A stretch of DNA of 7,132 nt, from NCBI GenBank assembly GCA_021772235.1, contig JAJFMI010000019.1, positions 1 to 7,132 on the forward strand, written 5' to 3'. This DNA comes from Chlamydiota bacterium. GTDB lineage: Bacteria; Chlamydiota; Chlamydiia; Chlamydiales; JAJFMI01. Under the pieces are notes generated by a model, which saw only the letters and a list, made by a program, of their open reading frames with translations, searched no databases and was not told the origin of the DNA. The position numbers and the translations under genes were made by a program. Of the stretch, positions 1-6,107 are shown in pieces; the first letter of the stretch is position 1, and each line of letters opens with the position of its first letter.

Positions 1-224
1 GCTGCCACACCCAAAAGTGTAATTGTTACAAGTGACTGAGTGCTTGTAATGGCCAGCCCTACTTTTATCGCTCCCAATGTCACACGCCCTAGAAGGGAGG
101 CGGGCTCCTTCTCCGTTCCGGGATTTTCAGGAATAAACTTCTGCACGTCTTTAGTGGGGACCTTAGCCTCGCCCATTACTCCTGCTTGCCAGGAGTCATT
201 CAGTCTTTCTGCTGCTGCTACCAT
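1..224 (-). CDS. Hypothetical protein, N-terminal part (cut by window edge)
   Basis: An open minus-strand frame begins with ATG at 224-222 and runs 74 codons off the left edge without a stop, so the C-terminus is missing. An AGAAGG ribosome-binding site lies at 240-235, and a strong promoter lies further upstream. The visible protein starts MVAAAERLNDSW. A polar, Pro/Glu-containing stretch follows (about residues 20-45), and then a hydrophobic stretch (about residues 50-74, GAIKVGLAITSTQSLVTITL...) that looks like the start of a membrane segment. I do not recognise the family. It is divergent from the 420-1826 gene, across an AT-rich gap. Promoter, ribosome-binding site and sustained open frame make a real gene likely. 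Its function is unknown; a membrane-associated chlamydial protein is only an inference. Confidence 0.7.
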   Translation of the reverse strand, partial: MVAAAERLNDSWQAGVMGEAKVPTKDVQKFIPENPGTEKEPASLLGRVTLGAIKVGLAITSTQSLVTITLLGVA

Positions 225-261
225 AATAATTTAACCTTCTGATATTCTTTATTAAGTTTAT

Positions 262-290
262 ATTATACAGAACAAAGTATTTAATGTAAA
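262..290 (-). promoter_or_regulatory. Sigma-70-type promoter for the gene starting at 224
   Basis: Read on the minus strand, TTTACA (290-285, 5 of 6 matches to the -35 consensus) is followed after exactly 17 bases by TATAAT (267-262, perfect -10). Transcription would begin near 255, giving a leader of about 30 bases that contains the AGAAGG ribosome-binding site. The surroundings are AT-rich, so chance matches are commoner here. The correct spacing, near-perfect hexamers and correct placement ahead of a gene make this the best promoter in the window. Confidence 0.7.
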
Positions 291-419
291 TAAATAATAA
301 TTAGTCATTTATATATATTTATTATTTTAATCTAGAAGGGGCTGAATACCAGTTGTTTATGAATAATGATTATCTAGACTTTATTTTAAAACTGTTAAGG
401 ATAAACAACTTGTGATATA

Positions 420-1826
420 ATGCCTCCTATGACAACAATATCTTTATCAAGCTTAAGCCAAGCATTCAAGCAGGAGTGGAGCACATCCACCTCTTTTTCA
501 TCTAAAATCATCAGCGTAGCAGATTGGGCGTACAAAGGTCTTTCAGGTAGCCCTGATGAAAAACCATCGGGATTAGCTCGGGCATTTAGCCATGCGGGCA
601 AACTCTCTTCTATTCAAAAATTCCCTCATAAAGTTCAGCTGCTTCAAGAAGCTTTTTCAAATAGAAAATATACCTTTGCCTCTGTCAGAAATATTGCAAT
701 CCATACGCTCGACTTGGGAGCCAAGGCGTGCAGTCTCGTTTCCGTTGCGCAATTCTATCAAGCGCCTCTTGTAGGAGCCAACTCTTTCTCATCTGAGACC
801 CTCGCTACTTGCAAAATAGGCATGAAATTTCTAAAATCCTCCCTTAAACTTTCAGAAGATTTGGAAGTCAAAGAATGGGGTTTTCTAGAGCAGCTAAACG
901 CATTGAATCACGGTACTGGAGCTGTTTTACAAGGCTATCGTCTAGCTACAATTTTAACGGGCAAAGAGAAAAACAGCTTATTTATCATTAACTATAAAAT
1001 ATTTAGCATTGCTTTTGATCTCTTGATATCCTGTGCTAAAGAAAAAAAAGTTTCAGATAAATCTCTACCTGATCTATCAAAACCATTTATTGCCGTAGGA
1101 CAAACGATTGTCAACGTTTGGAAAAAAAGTACAGACTTTGTCAAATACTCAACTTCTGCTACCTCGGGCCTTGGTGGCCTGCTAGGATTGATGGAACATA
1201 CTCCTTCAACAGGATGGGTCAAAGCGACTGCAGATAATCACGAGCTTTTTAAACTCCGAAATATCTTTGTTGTTCCACAAAATTTGGTTAAAGCTTTGAA
1301 AAGTAGAGACCCGAAAGCGATCTTCAAGCAGACAACGGGGTCGATTAAATTTGGCTGCACAATGTTGCGTATTGCCAACCGCTTTAACGTATGGCTCCCC
1401 TCTTTTGCCCGCTTTGAAACCGCAAACATCTCGAAATGGAAAATGCGTTTTGAATTCTTAAACTTTTCTGTGAATATGTGGGATGCCGCTTGGGATCTAA
1501 AAGAAAAACAGGTGTTTGATACAAGCGGAGAAGAAATTGCGCAATTTAATGCCGATGGATCCAAGAGAAAACTTGTAGATAAAGAGGGTAAAAAAATAAA
1601 GCTAGTTGATAAAGATGGAAACGAGGTTAGGCAGCAAGAAGTTTACAACGCTCGAATTTCTAAAGTGGCTGGGTTTTCTGCGATCACTGCTACGCTTGGC
1701 TATCTCAATTACACGCAATTTTTCAAAGCAAAGAAAAACACCCATCTACTTCTTGGTTTGAGTGTCGTTGCAGTTGTCTCTACAGTTGCAGGAGCCTATT
1801 TTAATATAGATCAACCTTCCAAATAA
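420..1826 (+). CDS. Hypothetical 468-aa protein with C-terminal membrane segment, possible secreted effector
   Basis: I do not recognise the family. The N-terminus is Ser/Thr-rich (13 of the first 30 residues), as is common in type III secretion signals. The middle is mostly predicted helix with moderately hydrophobic patches (about 95-120, 185-205 and 223-235). Residues 365-405 form a charged block of about four 10-residue units built around D-x-x-G. Residues 415-430 are hydrophobic, and 442-461 (HLLLGLSVVAVVSTVAGAYF) look like a true membrane segment just before a short polar tail. The start is uncertain: the nearest purine-rich site, TTAAGGA (395-401), lies 18 bases before ATG 420, and a second in-frame ATG is at 429. 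The 3' end overlaps the convergent gene by 26 bp. An effector or membrane-protein role is inferred from composition only. Confidence 0.8.
   Translation: MPPMTTISLSSLSQAFKQEWSTSTSFSSKIISVADWAYKGLSGSPDEKPSGLARAFSHAGKLSSIQKFPHKVQLLQEAFSNRKYTFASVRNIAIHTLDLGAKACSLVSVAQFYQAPLVGANSFSSETLATCKIGMKFLKSSLKLSEDLEVKEWGFLEQLNALNHGTGAVLQGYRLATILTGKEKNSLFIINYKIFSIAFDLLISCAKEKKVSDKSLPDLSKPFIAVGQTIVNVWKKSTDFVKYSTSATSGLGGLLGLMEHTPSTGWVKATADNHELFKLRNIFVVPQNLVKALKSRDPKAIFKQTTGSIKFGCTMLRIANRFNVWLPSFARFETANISKWKMRFEFLNFSVNMWDAAWDLKEKQVFDTSGEEIAQFNADGSKRKLVDKEGKKIKLVDKDGNEVRQQEVYNARISKVAGFSAITATLGYLNYTQFFKAKKNTHLLLGLSVVAVVSTVAGAYFNIDQPSK
1512..1634 (+). repeat. Protein-level tandem repeat of about 10 residues inside the 420-1826 gene
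   Basis: Residues 365-405 of the hypothetical protein fall into degenerate 10-residue units: VFDTSGEEIA, FNADGSKRKL, VDKEGKKIKL and VDKDGNEVRQ. The last two are clearly related in sequence and sit directly in tandem. The pattern hydrophobic-D/A-x-D/E-G-x-x-hydrophobic suggests short beta-hairpins with a tight turn at Asp-Gly, or a highly charged linker. The unit is similar in style to other DxDG hairpin repeats, but I cannot assign it to a named repeat family. Confidence 0.5.
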
Positions 1827-2154
1827 GTCGGTTGGTGATCAAGCCTGTTAGCCAGATAATTCCGCCACCGATTACAGCACCCCAAACGGTGTAGATATGT
1901 ACACCGTATGCAATTTCACTTGCCAGCCAAAATGTAAAGGCGTTGATCACCAGGGTGAAAAGTCCCAAAGTGATGATCGTGATAGGCAGGGTGAGGAATG
2001 TTAAAATAGGGCGCACAACGGCGTTTAAAAGACCTAAAATAAGACCGAAGAAGATGGTGTCGGTGAGATTTTTCACTTCCAAGCCCGGGATTAGATGGGC
2101 AACCAAAACCACAATAACTGTTGTGATAAGTAAGCGAACAAGTAGCAGTATCAT
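1801..2154 (-). CDS. Small four-helix membrane protein, YvlD / phage holin IV family (PF04020 type)
   Basis: This 117-aa protein is almost wholly hydrophobic, with four predicted membrane helices at about residues 3-22, 33-51, 55-77 and 88-108. The family signature is clear: GLILGLLNAVVRPIL (37-51) followed by LTLPITIITLGLF (54-66) and VINAFTFWLAS (69-79). The family is widespread in bacteria. The holin name comes from topology, and most chromosomal members are not lysis proteins; YvlD of Bacillus is linked to envelope-stress gene sets. Function here is therefore unknown, probably inner-membrane. Its ATG overlaps the aconitase stop (ATGA), with a GAGGA ribosome-binding site inside the aconitase end, so its translation is probably coupled. 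Its last 26 bp overlap the end of the plus-strand 420-1826 gene. Confidence 0.9.
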   Translation of the reverse strand: MILLLVRLLITTVIVVLVAHLIPGLEVKNLTDTIFFGLILGLLNAVVRPILTFLTLPITIITLGLFTLVINAFTFWLASEIAYGVHIYTVWGAVIGGGIIWLTGLITNRLIWKVDLY

Positions 2155-4085
2155 TTTTTCCTCGCGAGTACGATGTTGATTAAGCCGCCGGCAAGGACAG
2201 ACTCTCTTTCTAAGTCAGCAAATGTTTGTGAAGCTGTAAAGTTTATGCCTTTTGTTTTGTTTTGTACTTGAAATGGTTTCCCATTTTTTAAACTCTCATG
2301 AACATTCACAATCTCTAGAACATCTTCTTGATCGATTTTTTCATAGTCGGCGGGGTTATCAAAAACAAGTGGAAGCACGCCAAAGTTAATGAGGTTTTTG
2401 CGGTGAATGCGCGCGTAACTCTTTGCAACGACTGCCTGCAGTCCAAGAAAGCGAGGTGAAATAGCGGCATGCTCTCTTGATGAACCTTGGCCGTAGTTTT
2501 TTCCCGCTACAAGGACAAAGCCACTTTTTTGAAGCGGCATCGCGCGATCGTAAAATTGTTCATCGATTTGCCCAAATGTGAATTTGCTAATTTCCGGTAT
2601 ATTGCTGCGGAATGGAAGAACTTTCGCGCCTGCGGGAAGAATTTCATCTGTCGAAACATCATCTTTCATTTTAAGGAGGGTTGGCCCTTCAATATGGTCG
2701 TTAATTGCTGAAAAAGGCGGAAGTGGTTTGATATTCGGTCCCATAATGAGATCAACTTTTGTCCCAGGGGCTGGCGGTGGCGTGAGATGTTCTACGGTCT
2801 CTAAAACATCCGGCTCTGAATATTTTGGATAGGGAATGCCCAAATCGCGTGGATCCGTAATTTCTCCTTTTAGAGCGGAGGCTGTTGCCACTTCAGGTGA
2901 ACAGAGGTAGACTTGATCTTCTTTTGTTCCAGAACGGCCTGGAAAATTGCGCGGCACAGTGCGAAGAGAAATACGTCCTGTTGCAGGCGCCTGTCCCATT
3001 CCAATACAGCCGTTGCATCCCGCTTGATGAATGCGCGCTCCTGATTTTATAAGTGAGGAGAGATGGCCGTCACGGGTAATATTTTCAAGACCTATGCGAG
3101 ATGCGGGATTGATATCAAAAGAGACTTGTGGCTGCACTTGTTGTCCTTCGCTCATCATGGCAGAGATAGCAAAATCACGCATGGCAGGATTGGCAGAGGA
3201 ACCGATCATCGCTTGCACAATCGGCCGGCCGGCAACTTCTTTTACCGGAACAACATTTCCTGGACTGCTCGGACAAGCAATTAGCGGAACAAGTTTAGAA
3301 AGGTCAATTTCATCATGCTCATCATAAGTAACGCCCTCATCAGCTTTTAGCTCGACCCAATCATTTTCACGTCCCATCTGCTTTAAAAAGTGTTTGGTCT
3401 GATGATCGGAAGGAAAGACAGAGGTTGTGGCACCAAGCTCTGCGCCCATGTTTGCAATGACATGGCGCTCCATCGCATTGAGCTTCTCAATTCCAGGCCC
3501 GTAATATTCAATGATTTTGCCCACGCCACCTGCTACATTGTGACGACGCAACATTTCAAGAATGATGTCTTTAGCACTCACCCAATCAGGCATCTCACCT
3601 GTGAGTTTAACTCCCATAATTTTGGGCATTTTCACATAAAATGGCTCGCCTGCGATTGCTAAGGCAACTTCTAAGCCGCCTGTTCCAACAGCGAGCATTC
3701 CCAAACTTCCTGCTGCGCAAGTGTGACTATCTGAGCCAAGAAGGGTTTTTCCAGGAATCCCGAGCTTTTCCATATGCACGGGATGAGAAACACCATTTCC
3801 AGGACGAGAAAACCAGAGGCCAAATTTCTGGCAGGCGCTGTAAAGAAAGAGATGATCGTCGGGGTTTTTAAAATCGCTTTGGATAATATTGTGATCAACG
3901 TACTGGCAAGAGACTTCCGTTTTTGCGCGGTCTAAGCCCATCGCCTCCAGCTCCAGCATGACCATTGTGCCGGTCGCATCTTGCGTGAGTGTTTGATCAA
4001 TGCGAAGCCCAATCTCTTCGCCGATTTCCATCTTTCCGGATAAAAGATGACTTTCAATTAACTTGTGCGAAACGCTTTTTGACAT
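2151..4085 (-). CDS. acn: Aconitate hydratase (single-chain, AcnA domain order)
   Basis: The 644-aa enzyme should interconvert citrate and isocitrate in the TCA cycle, in the cytoplasm, with a [4Fe-4S] cluster. Visible family motifs are SDSHTCAAGSLG (118-129), GCNGCIGMG with cluster cysteines C357 and C360, NFPGR-SG (380-386), LCSPE (394-398), and the swivel domain: DDVSTDEILPAG (475-486) and the catalytic GQGSSREHA (532-540). Large and small domains are joined in one chain with the swivel last, which excludes LeuC/LeuD subunits and the AcnB order. The length (about 640-660 aa) fits the short, so-called Aquifex-type or putative aconitase subgroup. The third usual ligand motif GSCTN reads GSSAN (295-299). 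The ATG at 4085 follows AGAGGT (4098-4093) at 7 bases. A homoaconitase-like substrate is a less likely alternative. Confidence 0.93.
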   Translation of the reverse strand: MSKSVSHKLIESHLLSGKMEIGEEIGLRIDQTLTQDATGTMVMLELEAMGLDRAKTEVSCQYVDHNIIQSDFKNPDDHLFLYSACQKFGLWFSRPGNGVSHPVHMEKLGIPGKTLLGSDSHTCAAGSLGMLAVGTGGLEVALAIAGEPFYVKMPKIMGVKLTGEMPDWVSAKDIILEMLRRHNVAGGVGKIIEYYGPGIEKLNAMERHVIANMGAELGATTSVFPSDHQTKHFLKQMGRENDWVELKADEGVTYDEHDEIDLSKLVPLIACPSSPGNVVPVKEVAGRPIVQAMIGSSANPAMRDFAISAMMSEGQQVQPQVSFDINPASRIGLENITRDGHLSSLIKSGARIHQAGCNGCIGMGQAPATGRISLRTVPRNFPGRSGTKEDQVYLCSPEVATASALKGEITDPRDLGIPYPKYSEPDVLETVEHLTPPPAPGTKVDLIMGPNIKPLPPFSAINDHIEGPTLLKMKDDVSTDEILPAGAKVLPFRSNIPEISKFTFGQIDEQFYDRAMPLQKSGFVLVAGKNYGQGSSREHAAISPRFLGLQAVVAKSYARIHRKNLINFGVLPLVFDNPADYEKIDQEDVLEIVNVHESLKNGKPFQVQNKTKGINFTASQTFADLERESVLAGGLINIVLARKK

Positions 4086-4090
4086 GATAG

Positions 4091-4113
4091 ATACCTCTAA
4101 AGTTTTAAGGTAT
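4091..4113 (-). promoter_or_regulatory. Inverted repeat holding the aconitase ribosome-binding site
   Basis: On the minus strand the aconitase leader reads ATACCTTAAA-AC-TTTAgAGGTAT. The outer arms ATACCT and AGGTAT pair perfectly, and the inner TAAA/TTTA can extend the stem past one bulged G. The Shine-Dalgarno AGAGGT lies almost entirely in the 3' arm, so folding of the mRNA would hide it. The stem is short and AU-rich, so its stability is modest. A role in controlling aconitase relative to the upstream genes is inference. Confidence 0.4.
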
Positions 4114-4124
4114 TGAAATGGTTT

Positions 4125-4676
4125 TTACAATTCAAGTGGATGCATTCTATTCTTCCAAAAGTGCGGGCCATAGTTGTAAGTCAACTGCTCCCCTTCTTTG
4201 ATCAATCTATTTGCAAAAAAGATCACGTGGCAGACATTTTCTAAAATCATCCAGCGAGTGGTGCAATTTGGTGTATTGCTATGATTAATGAAACGAGTAA
4301 GATTCCCCTTCTCCTTTGCATCAATGACATAAGGCGTATCTTTTGTACCGATCACATAGCCAAAAATGTAATTATTGAGTCTATCGCTCCAGCGCCTTCG
4401 ACGTCGAACAACTCCTGTGTACTCCCCAATAAAAGTGAGCTCAGCAATATCTTCACCTGCAAAAAGCCCTTTACCAATAAGACGTCCCGCTTCTTTTACA
4501 AAAAGTTTAGGCCTCTCTTTTTTTCGAAAGTTCTCTTCGTAAAGAGAGCGCATCCAATCATTTTGCGCTGAGGTATTTTCGTTCTTCAAGCGTTTTTCAC
4601 ACTTGCGATTGACCCAGCGCAAAATTTTAGGGGTTGCAAACTCCAGTTCGTCTAAAACAGGCCAAGCGTTTTCCAC
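4125..4676 (-). CDS. SET-domain protein lysine methyltransferase, NUE/CT737-like
   Basis: This 183-aa protein has a compact SET domain at about residues 58-174. It shows GKGLFA (68-73), GEYTG (84-88), the SAM-binding core TRFINHSNTPNC (127-138), and GEQLTYNYGPHFW (162-174) with the catalytic-type tyrosines. A post-SET CxC zinc cluster is absent, as in other small bacterial SET proteins. Chlamydiae carry such proteins: NUE (CT737) of C. trachomatis is a type III effector that enters host nuclei and methylates histones, and the C. pneumoniae relative acts on the histone-like Hc proteins. Either target is possible here. A run of five arginines (91-95) could serve nuclear import. The start is GTG (4676-4674), supported by AGGGGG (4688-4683) at 6 bases. 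The first 25 bp overlap the translocator gene. Residues 1-57 are charged and helical with no assigned domain. Confidence 0.88.
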   Translation of the reverse strand: MENAWPVLDELEFATPKILRWVNRKCEKRLKNENTSAQNDWMRSLYEENFRKKERPKLFVKEAGRLIGKGLFAGEDIAELTFIGEYTGVVRRRRRWSDRLNNYIFGYVIGTKDTPYVIDAKEKGNLTRFINHSNTPNCTTRWMILENVCHVIFFANRLIKEGEQLTYNYGPHFWKNRMHPLEL

Positions 4677-6067
4677 CAGAAGCCCCCTACAACTCCAAAA
4701 ATCAGGATGTAGATCACACTCATGGCAAATCCATTACGCCACCACGTGGAAACAGGGACGTAACCGGCGCCGAAGAAGATTGGGGCAGGTCCACAACCGT
4801 AATGGGTTAGACCGCCAAAAAGGCTGCTGAAAAATGCCAATGTCAAAACAGCTAATGCAGGCGGCGTACCAAGTCCTACACTCAAAATTAGAAATGGAGG
4901 GAACATTGAGCCAATGTGCGCAACATTACTCGCAAAAAAGTAGTGGCTGTAATAGTAAATGAGACCTAAAACGATAAATCCCATTAGCCAATCGACACCG
5001 ACCAAATGACCAACAACTGCCTGAGAAAACCATTTTGTTAAGTTCAATTTATTGAGATACCCTGCCATAGTGATTAAAGTTGCAAACCAGATTAAGATAT
5101 TCCAAGCGCCTTTTTCCTTAATGATGTCATCCCACGAAATGACTTTCGTTAGAAGAAGCAAGCAGAGACCAAGAAGAGCGGCAGCAGCAGCTTTCATTTG
5201 AATCACGGGGCCCATGACCCAAAGAGAAATCAATAATACGAATGTAAAAAGCATGACCCACTCCTGAAAAGCAATCGGCCCCATAGCTTTCAGCTCTTTA
5301 CAAGCAAATTCTCGTGCATCAGGAGTCTGTTTAACTTCTGGGGGATATATTTTGTACATCACGTAAGGTAAAATCAATAAGCAGAGTAAGCCCGGAACAG
5401 ATGCCGCCAAAGCCCAAGTTCCCCAACTCAACTTCACACCTACTTCTGCCGCCAAATCCGCAATCAGCGGATTTCCCGCCATCGCAGTTAAAAACATTGC
5501 AGACGTCACAACAGAGCCTTGAAAGGCTGTATTCATCAAATAGGCACCCATTTTTCTTGGATGCGAATGTGGCTCAGATCCAAATGCTTTTGCAAGTGAT
5601 GTCAAAACTGGAAAGATCACTCCTCCAGCCCTTGCCGTCAAACTTGGAATAGCTGGCGCTAAAAGCAAATCTGTAGCAACGAGTCCATAGCCCATTCCAA
5701 GTGTGCTTTTTCCAAGCAACTTCATAATGAGAAAGGCCAAACGCGATCCCAAACCTGTTTTGATGAATCCACGCGCAATAAAGAAAGCGAAAACGATCAA
5801 CCAAACAATGTTATGGTTAAATCCACTAAACGCCTCTTCAAAAGACAATGTTCTTGTTACGACAAGCATCATTAAGCCAATAAAAGCCATCGCTCCCATA
5901 GGAAGTGGTTTTGTAATGATTCCCGCAATTGTGAATACAAAAATTGCAAGCAACTGCCACGCTTGTTCTGTTACGCCCTCAGGGGTTGGCAGTAGCCAAA
6001 CGGTTAAGCCCAACATGATGCTGAGCATAAAGAGGAATACTTTTTTAGGTTGAAATTGTTGCCACAT
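4652..6067 (-). CDS. DASS-family dicarboxylate translocator (2-oxoglutarate/malate type, SodiT1-like)
   Basis: The 471-aa polytopic inner-membrane carrier belongs to the divalent anion:sodium symporter family. Its closest remembered relatives are plant plastid 2-oxoglutarate/malate translocators and chlamydial CT204. It is very hydrophobic, with a dozen or so membrane spans and re-entrant hairpins. Two substrate-site regions are visible: PSLTARAGGVIFP (141-153) and GGLTHYGCGPAPIFFGAGY (418-436), plus NTAFQGSVVTSAMFLT (179-194). It would exchange or import C4/C5 dicarboxylates such as 2-oxoglutarate and malate from the host cell, supplying the TCA cycle that includes the aconitase two genes downstream. 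The frame stays open to a TTG at 6127, but ATG 6067 is chosen because TGAGGG (6077-6072) precedes it and the extra 20 residues resemble no family N-terminus. Exact substrate is inferred from the family. Confidence 0.92.
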   Translation of the reverse strand: MWQQFQPKKVFLFMLSIMLGLTVWLLPTPEGVTEQAWQLLAIFVFTIAGIITKPLPMGAMAFIGLMMLVVTRTLSFEEAFSGFNHNIVWLIVFAFFIARGFIKTGLGSRLAFLIMKLLGKSTLGMGYGLVATDLLLAPAIPSLTARAGGVIFPVLTSLAKAFGSEPHSHPRKMGAYLMNTAFQGSVVTSAMFLTAMAGNPLIADLAAEVGVKLSWGTWALAASVPGLLCLLILPYVMYKIYPPEVKQTPDAREFACKELKAMGPIAFQEWVMLFTFVLLISLWVMGPVIQMKAAAAALLGLCLLLLTKVISWDDIIKEKGAWNILIWFATLITMAGYLNKLNLTKWFSQAVVGHLVGVDWLMGFIVLGLIYYYSHYFFASNVAHIGSMFPPFLILSVGLGTPPALAVLTLAFFSSLFGGLTHYGCGPAPIFFGAGYVPVSTWWRNGFAMSVIYILIFGVVGGFWWKTLGLF

Positions 6068-6071
6068 AAGG

Positions 6072-6077
6072 CCCTCA
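6072..6077 (-). promoter_or_regulatory. Ribosome-binding site fixing the translocator start
   Basis: TGAGGG on the minus strand ends 4 bases before ATG 6067 (GAGG is 5 bases away). No comparable site precedes the upstream in-frame TTG at 6127, so the 471-aa product is preferred over the 491-aa one. Confidence 0.65.
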
Positions 6078-6107
6078 AGAAAGTTAAAATATAACCAAGA
6101 ATAGCTC

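Larger units (their letters stand above)
1801..6067 (-). other. Probable four-gene operon: dicarboxylate translocator, SET protein, aconitase, YvlD-like membrane protein
   Basis: Four minus-strand genes follow each other with a 25-bp overlap (translocator/SET), a 39-bp gap (SET/aconitase) and a 4-bp ATGA overlap (aconitase/membrane protein). There is no room for terminators between them, and the overlaps suggest translational coupling. The promoter should lie in 6068-6159, the gap shared with the divergent OsmC gene. The only -10-like box seen there, TATATT on the minus strand (6093-6088), lacks a convincing -35. Cotranscription is inferred from spacing and has not been shown. Confidence 0.75.

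Noticed and set aside
40..234. Plus-strand open frame opposite the first gene
   Set aside because: It lies antisense to a minus-strand gene that has a promoter, a ribosome-binding site and sensible composition, and it has no such signals itself.
331..378. Two TCTAGA sites (331-336 and 373-378) in the divergent gap
   Set aside because: They are 6-bp palindromes with little flanking similarity in an AT-rich spacer, too short to support a repeat or operator.
416..421. Perfect TATAAT overlapping the ATG of the 420-1826 gene
   Set aside because: It would put transcription start near 428, implying a leaderless message from ATG 429. The matching -35 position (393-398, TGTTAA) is poor and the region is AT-rich, so chance is the simpler explanation.
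1700..1860. Possible terminator between the convergent genes
   Set aside because: No GC-rich stem followed by a T-run was found on either strand. Short TGATCA-type palindromes here are explained by coding sequence.
1801..2154. Phage lysis module suggested by the holin-like protein
   Set aside because: There is no endolysin, integrase or other phage gene nearby. The family is common on bacterial chromosomes, and the gene sits in a metabolic operon.
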